From: Acidobacteriota bacterium
GTDB taxonomy: Bacteria > Acidobacteriota > Terriglobia > Bryobacterales > UBA6623
Direction of reading: 5' to 3'
DNA length: 64,000 bases
NCBI GenBank assembly: GCA_016125275.1
Contig: WGMB01000007.1
Span: 186,001 to 250,000 of the forward strand
Under the pieces are notes generated by a model. That model worked only from the letters and a program-made list of their open reading frames with translations. It had not been told where the DNA came from and searched no databases. Both the position numbers and the translations under genes were made by a program. This document shows positions 16,731 through 24,051 of the stretch, piece after piece. How positions within the stretch are numbered: the stretch's first letter is position 1; each line of letters opens with the position of its first letter.

Positions 16731-16873
16731 CGGCGTCCGGTGAGCAGGCCCCAGCCCATGCTGAAGAGGCCCGCGATCAGCATGCCGACCATAACGTTCC
16801 GCGGCATGAATTCGCCGTAGTAGAAAAAGCAGAACAACCAGGCTCCGGTCATCAAGGCGCCGAAAATGAACAT
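16727..16873 (-). CDS. Small two-helix membrane protein, 48 aa
   Basis: This short frame is almost entirely hydrophobic: FIFGALMTGAWLFCFFYY, then the polar turn GEFMPRN, then VMVGMLIAGLFSMGWGLL and a basic tail. GGAG stands 4 nt before the ATG, within a G-rich leader. It overlaps the stop of the convergent SIS gene by 4 nt. No family is recognised. The coherent hairpin topology, ribosome binding site and ATG support a real gene, though it is short enough to be missed by standard gene callers. Confidence 0.55.
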   Translation of the reverse strand: MFIFGALMTGAWLFCFFYYGEFMPRNVMVGMLIAGLFSMGWGLLTGRR

Positions 16874-16978
16874 ACTGCTCCGTCCCCCCGCACTCGGACA
16901 GTTCCCAGTCTAGGGACGGGGCCGGGGCGGGCCGATCGTGACTTCGACCCAAGGTCTCAAGGAACCATACGTACACGG

Positions 16979-16998
16979 CCTAGGGAAAACCGCCTAAG
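16979..16998. promoter_or_regulatory. Imperfect palindrome CCTAGG..CCTAAG, possible operator
   Basis: TAGG and CCTA are placed as inverted repeats around an 8-nt GAAAACCG core about 90 nt upstream of the DUF5989 start. It sits between that gene and the divergent 48-aa gene. It may be a regulator binding site; there is no second copy in the neighbourhood to support this. Confidence 0.3.
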
Positions 16999-17087
16999 CG
17001 AGGGGCCCGATGGTTTCCGGCCGATTGCAAAGAAGCGCCCCCTGCGCGCTCCGGTTCGGCGAAACTGGAGGGAGCGGGCGGCGATCC

Positions 17088-17246
17088 ATGAGCAAGCTCT
17101 CCATCCTTGGTGAATTCACGGCCTTTCTGCGCCAGAACAAGAAACTCTGGCTGCTGCCGATCGTGCTGGTGCTGGTGCTGCTGGGCGCGCTGCTGGTGTT
17201 TGCGCAGACCTCGGCGCTGGCGCCGTTCATCTACACGGTCTTCTAG
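17088..17246 (+). CDS. DUF5989-family small membrane protein, 52 aa
   Basis: The whole protein matches the short DUF5989 pattern: LGEFTAFLRQNKKLWLLPI followed by one membrane helix and an SALAPFIYTVF tail. In other genomes this family accompanies SxtJ-like membrane proteins and carbamoyltransferases in biosynthetic operons. Neither partner is here, though another small membrane protein is divergent at 16727-16873. GGAG-rich sequence lies about 16 nt upstream of the ATG. Its stop codon is within the first unit of a 16-bp tandem duplication. Confidence 0.8.
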   Translation: MSKLSILGEFTAFLRQNKKLWLLPIVLVLVLLGALLVFAQTSALAPFIYTVF

Positions 17247-17272
17247 GTCAATCGGCTTCTAGGTCAACCGGC
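17241..17272. repeat. 16-bp tandem duplication spanning two convergent stop codons
   Basis: TTCTAGGTCAATCGGC (17241-17256) is followed immediately by TTCTAGGTCAACCGGC (17257-17272), one mismatch. The first copy supplies the TAG of the DUF5989 gene on the plus strand. The second supplies, in reverse, the stop of the polysaccharide deacetylase on the minus strand. Confidence 0.8.
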
Positions 17273-18236
17273 GCAGGCGCGGCTCGAAGCCGCTGAGCCA
17301 GGCGTCGAACTCCACGTCGCTCACGCTCATCGTGTCGATCTTGCGCGGCAGCAATAGCGGATCGTTCGCCGCCGAGGCCAGGGCTGGGTCGCAGGTGGTG
17401 GCGGTCTCCACGCCTTCGGCGCGCAGCCAGGGCAGAAAGGCCCCAGCGTGCACGCCGCTGGGGTAGCAGAAGTGCCGGGCGGCGCGGCCCGCCCAGCGCT
17501 CGATGCGCTCGCGGTTGTCGCGAATCTCCCTCCGAAACAGCGCCTCGTCCTCCGGCGTGCGGTGGCGATGGGTGTGCAACTGGATGTCGAACCCTTGGGC
17601 GGCCAGCGCGCCGACCTCGTCGGGCCGGAGCAGTTGTAGCGCCCGCGAAGCGGTGAAGGCGTCGTAGTCTAGGCCGATCGATTCGGCCGTCCGGCGGGCC
17701 AACTCGTCCTTGGCTTCGGCGGAGAGGCCCTGCCGCTCGGCGTCGTCGACGATGCGCCGGGCCTCCTCGCGCCACCCCGGCCGGGTTTCGCGGCGGCGCC
17801 AGAACAGGTAAGGGACCGCCAGGTTGAACAGCGGGCGCGGGAAGTCCACGTAGTAGGTGGTAAGGTAGACGGTCGCCGGAAAGCCGTAGGCGCTCAGGAT
17901 GGGTGCGGCGCGGGCGGCGAAGTCGTAGAAGCCATCGTCGAAGGTGAGCGCCGCGGCCGGCTCGACGAGCTCGCCGGCGCGCAGCGCGCGAACGGCTTCG
18001 CCCAGCGGCAGCACCTGCACGCCGCGACGGCGGAGGGCTTCGCAACGGCGCTCGAGCCGCTCGGCGCTGAGAAACAGATCCGCGTCCCACTCGTGCTCGT
18101 CGTGAAGAGAGACGCCGTGATAGCAGAGGATCAGCAGGCGCCCGCGGCGCCACCGGGATTGCTGGACGAGGTGGAAAGCGCCGACGCCGCGAAAGGCCTT
18201 CCAGGCTGCCAGCTTGACTGTGCGCGCGGCGCTCAA
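17259..18236 (-). CDS. Polysaccharide deacetylase (NodB-domain), 325 aa
   Basis: The NodB motifs are visible: ILCYHGVS near residue 36, the catalytic Asp pair in LTFDDGFYDF near residue 100, the metal ligands in LHTHRHRTPED, and RHFCYPSGV. This metal-dependent CE4 enzyme removes N- or O-acetyl groups from polysaccharides or their precursors. No signal peptide is evident and the N-terminus is basic, so it may act at the cytoplasmic face in surface polysaccharide assembly. An insertion of about 70 residues separates the TFDDG and HTHRH motifs. Confidence 0.9.
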   Translation of the reverse strand: MSAARTVKLAAWKAFRGVGAFHLVQQSRWRRGRLLILCYHGVSLHDEHEWDADLFLSAERLERRCEALRRRGVQVLPLGEAVRALRAGELVEPAAALTFDDGFYDFAARAAPILSAYGFPATVYLTTYYVDFPRPLFNLAVPYLFWRRRETRPGWREEARRIVDDAERQGLSAEAKDELARRTAESIGLDYDAFTASRALQLLRPDEVGALAAQGFDIQLHTHRHRTPEDEALFRREIRDNRERIERWAGRAARHFCYPSGVHAGAFLPWLRAEGVETATTCDPALASAANDPLLLPRKIDTMSVSDVEFDAWLSGFEPRLRRLT

Positions 18237-18312
18237 AGGGCTCTGGCTTCAGGATAAGCCTTGTGCGGCGGCCGGCGGGCGGACGGCCGGCCTACAAGCG
18301 CGTCTGTAAGCG

Positions 18313-18341
18313 TTGACATCGGCCGCGGAAGGATCTATCGT
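18313..18341 (+). promoter_or_regulatory. Near-consensus sigma-70 promoter, predicted leaderless start
   Basis: TTGACA (18313-18318), a 17-nt spacer and TATCGT (18336-18341) form a strong promoter. The ATG of the downstream gene begins only 9 nt after the -10 box, so transcription would start about 0-3 nt before the start codon. No Shine-Dalgarno sequence is present. Confidence 0.75.
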
Positions 18342-18350
18342 TTAGCCGCC

Positions 18351-20810
18351 ATGCTGCGCTCTCTTCTCGCTTTCCTGCTGTTGGCCGCCGCTGCCGCGGC
18401 CCAATCCGTGACCGGGGTCACGATGGTCGGCACCGAAGAACGCCAAGACGATCTTCCGGCCATCGCGACGGCTCCCGACGGCTCGCTGTGGCTGGCCTTT
18501 CTAAGCTACTCCGAGCGCCGCGACCAGATCGGCATCCGCCAGTACAAGGACGGCGTATGGGGCTCCCTGACCTTCGTTCCCAACACCAGCGGCGACTCCT
18601 GGCTGCCGCAGATCGGCATCGACGGCTCGGGCGGCGTGTGGATCGTTTGGTCCCAAGGACTGGACGAGAACTGGGACCTCTATGCCCGGCGGTTCGACCC
18701 CAAGGAGCAGACTTGGGGCCGGCTGGAACGGCTCACCGACCATCCCTTGCCGGATGTGAACCCGCGGCTCGCCTCCGACGGTAAGGGCCGCCTGGCGGTC
18801 GTGTGGCAGGGCTGGCGCGGGCGCTTTGCGAACATCTTCCTCAAGACCCTCGACAACGGCCTGTGGCAAGAGACGCTGCAGGTGAGCGCGCATCCGGCTA
18901 ACGAATGGGAGCCGGCGGCGGCGTTCGATTCGGCCGGGACGGTCTGGGTGGCCTGGGACAGCTACCGCAACGGCAACTACGACATCTATTTGGCCGGCGC
19001 CAAGGACGGCGCGGTGACCGTGCCGGAGATGGCCGTCGCCGCCACGGCCCTCTATGAAGTGAAGCCGACCCTGGCCGTCGATGGCGACGACCGCGTGTGG
19101 GTGGCCTACGAGGAAGGCGGCGCCAACTGGGGCAAGGACACCGGCTACACGATCCACAAGACCGAGCCCGGCGTGGTGATCGGCGGCGACCGCTCCGTGC
19201 GCGTGATGACCTTTGCCAACGGCAAGATCCAGGCTCCGGCCGACTCGCTGCAGCGCGTGATGAGCCCGGCCGGCGGGACGCCCGACTGGACCTACCAGCC
19301 GCACCTGTTCCGGGACGGCAAGGGCTCGGTGTGGGCCGTGGCGAAGCGGCGCATCAACCTGCGGCAGGGCAACGGCAACCGCGGCTACTGGGAATACTAT
19401 CTGTCGCAGTACGCCGGCGACCGCTGGACCGATGCGGTGGCGATTCCGCACAGCAAGGGCCGCTCGTCAACGCGCATCCAGGCGACTGTGGACCGCAACG
19501 GCGACCTCAACTTGGCGTGGCCGACCGACAACCGCACCGAGAAGTACTACCACCGCCCGATCCGCGGCGAGGTCTACGTGGGCAAGGTGGCGGCGGCCGC
19601 GGCGGCCCCGATGAAGCTCATCAGCCCGACGCCGTTGGATGTGCAGGTGAAGTCCGGGCACGCCAACGAGGCCGCCGACTTGGATGCCATTCGCGGCTAC
19701 CGCGCCGCCGTGCATGGACGGCCGGTGCAGATCGTGCGCGGGGACTTCCACCGCCATACCGAGCTGAGCTGGGACGGCGGCGGGGGCAGCGACGGCTCGC
19801 TGCCGGACTTCTACCGCTACATGATCGACGCCGCCGCCATGGACTTCGGAGCCTCCACCGACCACCAGGGAGGAGCTTGGGAGTATTGGTGGTTCTACAC
19901 CCAGAAGATGACGGACATGTACCACGTGCCCGGGGCCTACACGCCGATCTACGGCTTCGAGCGGTCCGCGACGCAGCCCAATGGGCACCGCAACGTCTTC
20001 TACGCCGAGCGCAGCGGCGAGGTCGTGCCGTTCTTCCAGCGCACCGACGCGAAGCAGTACGACCTGGGGACGAACCCCGTGGGCGACCTGCCGCCAGTGG
20101 GCTCGGGGACCTTGGTGGAGGACGACACCAAGCGCCTCTACGACGAGATCCGCCGCATGAACGGCATCGCCATCCCGCACACCTCCGGCACGCGGATGGG
20201 CACCGATTGGCGCGACAACGACCCGGAGCTCGAGCCGGTGGTGGAGATCTTCCAAGGCGCCCGTACGAACTACGAGTACGTGGGCGCGCCGCTGTCGGCG
20301 GTGACCGGCGTGGACGACGACCACGTCAAGCGCGCCGGCTACCACCCGGAAGGCTTCGTGCGTCTGGCCTGGAACAAGGGCTACCGGCTGGGCACGATCG
20401 CCAGCTCGGACCACGGCTCCACGCACTACTCCTACGCGATGGTCTACACCGACCGGCCGACGCGGCAGGGCATCCTCGACGCCATACGCCGCCGACACAC
20501 CTACGGCGCGACCGACAACATCGTGCTCGATGTGCGCATGGGCGACAGCTACTTCATGGGCGACGAAGTGCGCTCCGCCGAGCCGCTGCCGATCCACGTG
20601 AAGGTGCGCGGGACGAACGCCGTCGACAAGGTGCTGGTGATTCGGGGCGACCAAGTCCTCTACACGCACACGCCGAACGCGCAGGAAGCGACCTTCGACT
20701 ACGTGGATGAGAGCGCGCGCAACGAGAAGGGAACGTTCTACTACTATGTGAGGGTGGAGCAGAAGGACGGCCAGATCGCCTGGGCCAGCCCGTTCTGGGT
20801 GACGTATTGA
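18351..20810 (+). CDS. Exported beta-propeller / DUF3604 PHP-like protein, 819 aa
   Basis: A signal peptide (LLAFLLLAAAAAAQS) leads into about 420 residues of repeated strand units of the type DGSLWLAFLSY, GVWIVWSQG, TVWVAWDSY and RVWVAYEEG, which look like blades of a beta-propeller. From about residue 465 the protein matches DUF3604: IVRGDFHRHTELSWDGGG, FGASTDHQGG, AIPHTSGT and IASSDHGSTHYSYA supply His and Asp metal ligands of a PHP-like hydrolase, followed by a C-terminal beta domain. The substrate is unknown. It is read from the near-leaderless promoter just upstream and is followed by another exported hydrolase. Confidence 0.85.
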   Translation: MLRSLLAFLLLAAAAAAQSVTGVTMVGTEERQDDLPAIATAPDGSLWLAFLSYSERRDQIGIRQYKDGVWGSLTFVPNTSGDSWLPQIGIDGSGGVWIVWSQGLDENWDLYARRFDPKEQTWGRLERLTDHPLPDVNPRLASDGKGRLAVVWQGWRGRFANIFLKTLDNGLWQETLQVSAHPANEWEPAAAFDSAGTVWVAWDSYRNGNYDIYLAGAKDGAVTVPEMAVAATALYEVKPTLAVDGDDRVWVAYEEGGANWGKDTGYTIHKTEPGVVIGGDRSVRVMTFANGKIQAPADSLQRVMSPAGGTPDWTYQPHLFRDGKGSVWAVAKRRINLRQGNGNRGYWEYYLSQYAGDRWTDAVAIPHSKGRSSTRIQATVDRNGDLNLAWPTDNRTEKYYHRPIRGEVYVGKVAAAAAAPMKLISPTPLDVQVKSGHANEAADLDAIRGYRAAVHGRPVQIVRGDFHRHTELSWDGGGGSDGSLPDFYRYMIDAAAMDFGASTDHQGGAWEYWWFYTQKMTDMYHVPGAYTPIYGFERSATQPNGHRNVFYAERSGEVVPFFQRTDAKQYDLGTNPVGDLPPVGSGTLVEDDTKRLYDEIRRMNGIAIPHTSGTRMGTDWRDNDPELEPVVEIFQGARTNYEYVGAPLSAVTGVDDDHVKRAGYHPEGFVRLAWNKGYRLGTIASSDHGSTHYSYAMVYTDRPTRQGILDAIRRRHTYGATDNIVLDVRMGDSYFMGDEVRSAEPLPIHVKVRGTNAVDKVLVIRGDQVLYTHTPNAQEATFDYVDESARNEKGTFYYYVRVEQKDGQIAWASPFWVTY

Positions 20811-20871
20811 TGCGCCGGCGGGTTGATTCAGGCGGCACGCGACGTCGCCGCCGCGCTGGGGCTACGTCGGA

Positions 20872-22257
20872 ATGAAAGCCTCGCCTCGCCTCAGCCGGCG
20901 CAGGTTCCTGCAGGCGATTCCGCCGGGCGCGGCGGCGTTTGCGGGGGCTTGTGGCCGCAAAGAATCTCCTTTTCGCTTGACGACCTTCGAGGCCGACGTC
21001 ACGCCGCCGGCCGGAACGCCCTACCTGGGCGGCGTGATCGCCCGCTCGACGGTGGATCCGCTCTACGCCAAGGGTTTCGTGCTCTTTGGCGAGGAAGAGC
21101 CGATCGTCTTCGTGGCGCTGGACTGGTGCGAGCTGCGCAACGACTCCTACGACGAGTGGCGGCGAGCCGTGGCCGAGGCGGCCGGGACGACCCCGGAGCG
21201 GGCCCTGGTGCATTGTGTTCACCAGCATGACGCTCCGTATGTGGATGAGACGGCCCAGCGGCTGCTGAAGGAAGCCGGCGTCCCCGGCGACCTCTGCCAT
21301 CCCGAGCAGGTCGCCGCCGCCCGTGAAGCGGTCGCCGCTGCGATTCGCGACTCCCTGGGGAGGGCGCGGCCGATCGATGCGATCGGGACAGGCCTGGGAC
21401 GCACCGAGGAGTTGGTCTCCAACCGGCGCTATGAGACCGACGACGGCCGGGTCTCCTGGGGCCGCACCAGCGCCACCCGCGACCCGGCCTTGCGAGCCAA
21501 GCCGCAGGGGCTGGTCGATCCCTTCGTGCGAACCCTGAGCTTCTGGGACGGCGACGACCCTGTGGCGGCGGTGCACGCCTTCGCCATCCACCCGATGAGC
21601 TACTACGGGCAGGGCGACACCTCGGCGGACTTTCCGGGCATGGCTCGCGCGCGTGTGCAGGCCGACGTCCCCGGGGCTTTGCAGATTTACGCCAGCGGCT
21701 GCGCCGGCGACACGATCGCGGGCAAGTACAACGACGGCGACCCGTCGATGCGGCCGATTCTGGCGGACCGCCTCTACCAGGGGATGCGCACGGCCTGGAA
21801 CGAGACGCGGCGAACGCCGCTGGAGCAGGCCCGCTTCCGCCTGACGACCTTGGACTTCGAGCCGCGCCAGGCCGAGGGCTACTCGATGGAGGAGATGCGC
21901 CGCCGCCTGACCGAGACCGAGCGGCCGTTCCGGGACCTCTATCCGGCGGCGCTGGGCCTGAGCTGGCTCCTGCGCCTGGAGCAGGGGCGTCCGGTGGACC
22001 TGCCCTGCATCGATTTCGGAACGGCGCAGCTCGCCCTGCTGCCGGCCGAGAGCTTCGTGCAGTATCAGCTCTGGGCCCAGCAGGAGCGGCCGGACTCGTT
22101 TGTGATGGCCTTGGGCTACAGCGAGTGCGCCCCCGGCTACATCCCCACCGCCCAGGATGCAGCCGAGGGCTACGACGATTTCTACAGTTGGATCGCCTTC
22201 CCCGAGTGCGAAGGCGTGATTCGCGAGGGCTTGCGGCGCGTCCTCGGGAGCGTCTGA
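20872..22257 (+). CDS. Exported neutral/alkaline ceramidase-like hydrolase, 461 aa
   Basis: The N-terminus SRRRFLQAIPPGAAAFAGACG is a Tat-type signal ending in a Cys that could be lipidated. The mature part begins TTFEADVTPPAGTPYLGGV, the hallmark of the neutral/alkaline non-lysosomal ceramidase N-terminal family, and contains VHCVHQHDAPYVD and a second His-rich segment AIHPMSYYG that would bind zinc. True ceramidases are larger, so an amide or ester substrate other than ceramide is quite possible. It starts 61 nt after the DUF3604 gene and is probably in the same operon. Confidence 0.82.
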   Translation: MKASPRLSRRRFLQAIPPGAAAFAGACGRKESPFRLTTFEADVTPPAGTPYLGGVIARSTVDPLYAKGFVLFGEEEPIVFVALDWCELRNDSYDEWRRAVAEAAGTTPERALVHCVHQHDAPYVDETAQRLLKEAGVPGDLCHPEQVAAAREAVAAAIRDSLGRARPIDAIGTGLGRTEELVSNRRYETDDGRVSWGRTSATRDPALRAKPQGLVDPFVRTLSFWDGDDPVAAVHAFAIHPMSYYGQGDTSADFPGMARARVQADVPGALQIYASGCAGDTIAGKYNDGDPSMRPILADRLYQGMRTAWNETRRTPLEQARFRLTTLDFEPRQAEGYSMEEMRRRLTETERPFRDLYPAALGLSWLLRLEQGRPVDLPCIDFGTAQLALLPAESFVQYQLWAQQERPDSFVMALGYSECAPGYIPTAQDAAEGYDDFYSWIAFPECEGVIREGLRRVLGSV

Positions 22258-22268
22258 GAAGGGCGGCT

Positions 22269-22802
22269 TCAGCCGGCCAGGACGGCTTCGGTCTCCAAAA
22301 CGCGGGCGGCTTCGTGCAGCACGGCCGCGATCCGGATCGCCGCCAGCACTTGATCTTCGGTGATGCCCTTCTGGCGCACGACCTGCTCGTGGGAGTCCAC
22401 GCAGGAGCCGCAGCCGTTGATCGCAGACACGGCCAGGCACCACAGCTCGAAGTCCGCCGGGTCGCCGCCGTGCGTGCGAATGATGTTCATGCGCAGACCG
22501 GCCCGCATCGTCGAGTATTTCTTGTTCGACGCCAGGTGCAGGAAGCGGTAGTAGATGTTGTTCATGGCCATCACGGCCGCCGCCCCGAGCGCGGCGTTGC
22601 GCGCCGTTTCGTCCAGGTAGGGCTCCGACTCCCGGGCGATCACGTCGAGCAGCTCGTCGTTGTGGCAGGCCGCGGCGCAAGCCAACGCCGTGCCCCAAGT
22701 CTGCGGCGCGCTCAGCTCCGGCTGGCGCAGCACCGTCGAGAGATTCAGTTTCAGGTCCTTGGCGTACTCCGGCAAGGACTCGCGCAGCTCATCGAGAGTC
22801 AT
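22269..22802 (-). CDS. ahpD: Alkyl hydroperoxide reductase subunit AhpD, 177 aa
   Basis: AhpD is a small helical protein of the carboxymuconolactone decarboxylase family that reduces oxidised AhpC. The redox motif is CGSC in INGCGSCVDSHEQVV, with the Glu and His of the proton relay in place, and the length agrees with mycobacterial AhpD. The ATG at 22802 is preceded by a good AGGAG. It follows ahpC on the minus strand across a 77-nt gap that holds a strong hairpin with a T run, which may lower its expression relative to ahpC. Confidence 0.93.
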   Translation of the reverse strand: MTLDELRESLPEYAKDLKLNLSTVLRQPELSAPQTWGTALACAAACHNDELLDVIARESEPYLDETARNAALGAAAVMAMNNIYYRFLHLASNKKYSTMRAGLRMNIIRTHGGDPADFELWCLAVSAINGCGSCVDSHEQVVRQKGITEDQVLAAIRIAAVLHEAARVLETEAVLAG

Positions 22803-22822
22803 CAACAATTCTCCTGGTCGGC

Positions 22823-22852
22823 AAAAGCGGGCGCGGCCGAAGCCGCGCCCGC
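22823..22852 (-). terminator. Intercistronic intrinsic terminator/attenuator between ahpC and ahpD
   Basis: On the minus strand a perfect 11-bp stem (GCGGGCGCGGC and its complement) is capped by a TTCG tetraloop and followed by TTTT. It lies directly after ahpC and before the ahpD ribosome binding site, so it probably stops or protects part of the transcripts. Confidence 0.8.
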
Positions 22853-22879
22853 CGCGTGGAAAGGTTCGAAAAGGGACGG

Positions 22880-23422
22880 CTAGACCTTGATGGTCTCGGC
22901 GCCCTTCTCCCAGTTGCAGGGGCACAGCTCGTCGGTCTGCAACGCGTCGAGCACGCGCAGCACCTCGTGGGGGTTGCGGCCCACCGAGAGGTCGTTGACC
23001 GAGACGAAGCGGATGATGCCGTCGGGGTCGACGATGAAGGTGGCGCGCTGACAGACGCCGGCGGCCGGGTCGAGGATGCCGAGCGCCGTCGAGAGCTCGC
23101 GCTTGGCGTCGGCCAGCATCGGGAAGGGCAGGTCGTGCAGGTCCTCGTGGTCGACCCTCCAGGCGCGGTGCACGAAGTGCGAATCGGTCGAACCGCCGAG
23201 GATCTGCGCGTCGCGGTCGGCGAACTCGCTGTTGAGCTTGCCGAAGGCGGCGATCTCGGTCGGGCAGACGAACGTGAAGTCCATCGGCCAGAAGAAGACG
23301 ACCTTCCACTTGCCGGCGTAATCCTTGTCCGAGATGGTGGTGAAGGCCTTGTCCATGTCGCGCGTCGTGTCGACACAGGCCGTCAGCGAGTATTCAGGGA
23401 ACTTCTGTCCAACTCCAAGCAT
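22880..23422 (-). CDS. ahpC: Alkyl hydroperoxide reductase AhpC (2-Cys peroxiredoxin), 180 aa
   Basis: The peroxidatic Cys is in FTFVCPTEIAAF. VNDLSVGRNPHEVLRVLDALQTDELCPCNW carries two resolving cysteines, an arrangement like that of mycobacterial AhpC, which is recycled by AhpD rather than AhpF. The enzyme reduces H2O2, organic peroxides and peroxynitrite in the cytoplasm. GAGGAGAGAG lies 12 nt before the ATG. The neighbours, ahpD downstream and a PerR-type regulator upstream, support induction by peroxide. Confidence 0.95.
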   Translation of the reverse strand: MLGVGQKFPEYSLTACVDTTRDMDKAFTTISDKDYAGKWKVVFFWPMDFTFVCPTEIAAFGKLNSEFADRDAQILGGSTDSHFVHRAWRVDHEDLHDLPFPMLADAKRELSTALGILDPAAGVCQRATFIVDPDGIIRFVSVNDLSVGRNPHEVLRVLDALQTDELCPCNWEKGAETIKV

Positions 23423-23471
23423 GGGTACTCTCTCTCCTCTTTTTCTCTAGCGGAAGCGAAAACGCTTTTGG

Positions 23472-23501
23472 AAAAACAGAGCCGCACGAGGGCCGCGGCT
23501 C
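23472..23501 (-). terminator. Intrinsic terminator of the PerR-type gene
   Basis: On the minus strand GAGCCGC, a 9-nt loop and GCGGCTC are followed by TGTTTTT. The hairpin starts 12 nt after the regulator's stop codon and separates its transcript from ahpC, so ahpC should have its own promoter in 23423-23471. Confidence 0.8.
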
Positions 23502-23512
23502 AAAGCTGTGTC

Positions 23513-23968
23513 CTACGACTCTCCCCCGGCGCTCTGGCACTCCGAGCACAACCCGTGCGCTTCGACCTGGTAGCGTCGAATCGCAAAACCATGCGGGGCG
23601 GGCTCGGCGGCCTGGGCGCGATCTAGGCTTTCGTCGTAGAAATCAACCACCTTCCGGCACTGCTCGCAGACCAGGTGATGGTGGCGGTCGAGATTGGCGT
23701 CGAGGCGACTGGTCTGGTGCAGCAGGTTGACCTCACGGATCAGCCCCATCTCGACGAAGGTATGGATATTCTTGTAGACCGTTGCGTGCGAGATCGAAGG
23801 GATCTGCTCGCGGACGCGCGCCACGACGGCTTCGGGGCTGGGATGATCTTTGCTCTCGAGCAGGATGCGGTAGATGACGAAGCGCTGGTGCGTGGCGGCC
23901 AGACCTGCCGCTGCACAACGGCAGCGGAAGTCGGTCAGTCGGGCTTGGAGCGCTTGCGGCGAGAACAC
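23513..23968 (-). CDS. Fur/PerR-family transcriptional regulator, 151 aa
   Basis: This is a dimeric metal-sensing repressor. The winged-helix part reads ATHQRFVIYRILLESKDHPS and ISHATVYKNIHTFVEMGLI; the metal-binding part has LDRHHHLVCEQC and, near the end, GLCSEC, the two CxxC pairs of the structural zinc site. The link to ahpC-ahpD points to PerR, the peroxide sensor, rather than Fur. I prefer the GTG at 23968 (AAGAG 6 nt upstream); TTG at 23974 is possible. A PerR-like box just upstream suggests autoregulation. Confidence 0.9.
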   Translation of the reverse strand: MFSPQALQARLTDFRCRCAAAGLAATHQRFVIYRILLESKDHPSPEAVVARVREQIPSISHATVYKNIHTFVEMGLIREVNLLHQTSRLDANLDRHHHLVCEQCRKVVDFYDESLDRAQAAEPAPHGFAIRRYQVEAHGLCSECQSAGGES

Positions 23969-23982
23969 GATCAACTCTTAAA

Positions 23983-23997
23983 CAAGAATTATTATCA
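23983..23997. promoter_or_regulatory. Putative PerR box between the regulator and yihY
   Basis: CAAGAATTATTATCA matches 10 of 14 defined positions of the PerR consensus TTATAAT-N-ATTATAA and 9 of 10 in the core. It is the only such AT-rich palindrome nearby and lies 15 nt before the regulator's start. It could control the regulator and possibly the divergent yihY gene. Confidence 0.5.
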
Positions 23998-24051
23998 TCT
24001 AGTAACGGAGTTGTTCCTGTCAACCTCTCCTCGAAGGAAAATGGTGTCGGC

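Noticed and set aside
16979-17087. Possible riboswitch (c-di-GMP or preQ1-like) upstream of the DUF5989 gene
   Set aside because: Apart from the TAGG-N8-CCTA palindrome, the conserved cores of these riboswitch classes could not be found, and the paired stems do not form.
20554-22698. 714-codon open frame on the minus strand across the ceramidase-like gene and part of the DUF3604 gene
   Set aside because: The opposite strand encodes recognisable families through the whole stretch; the translation is His/Arg/Gly-rich and without domains.
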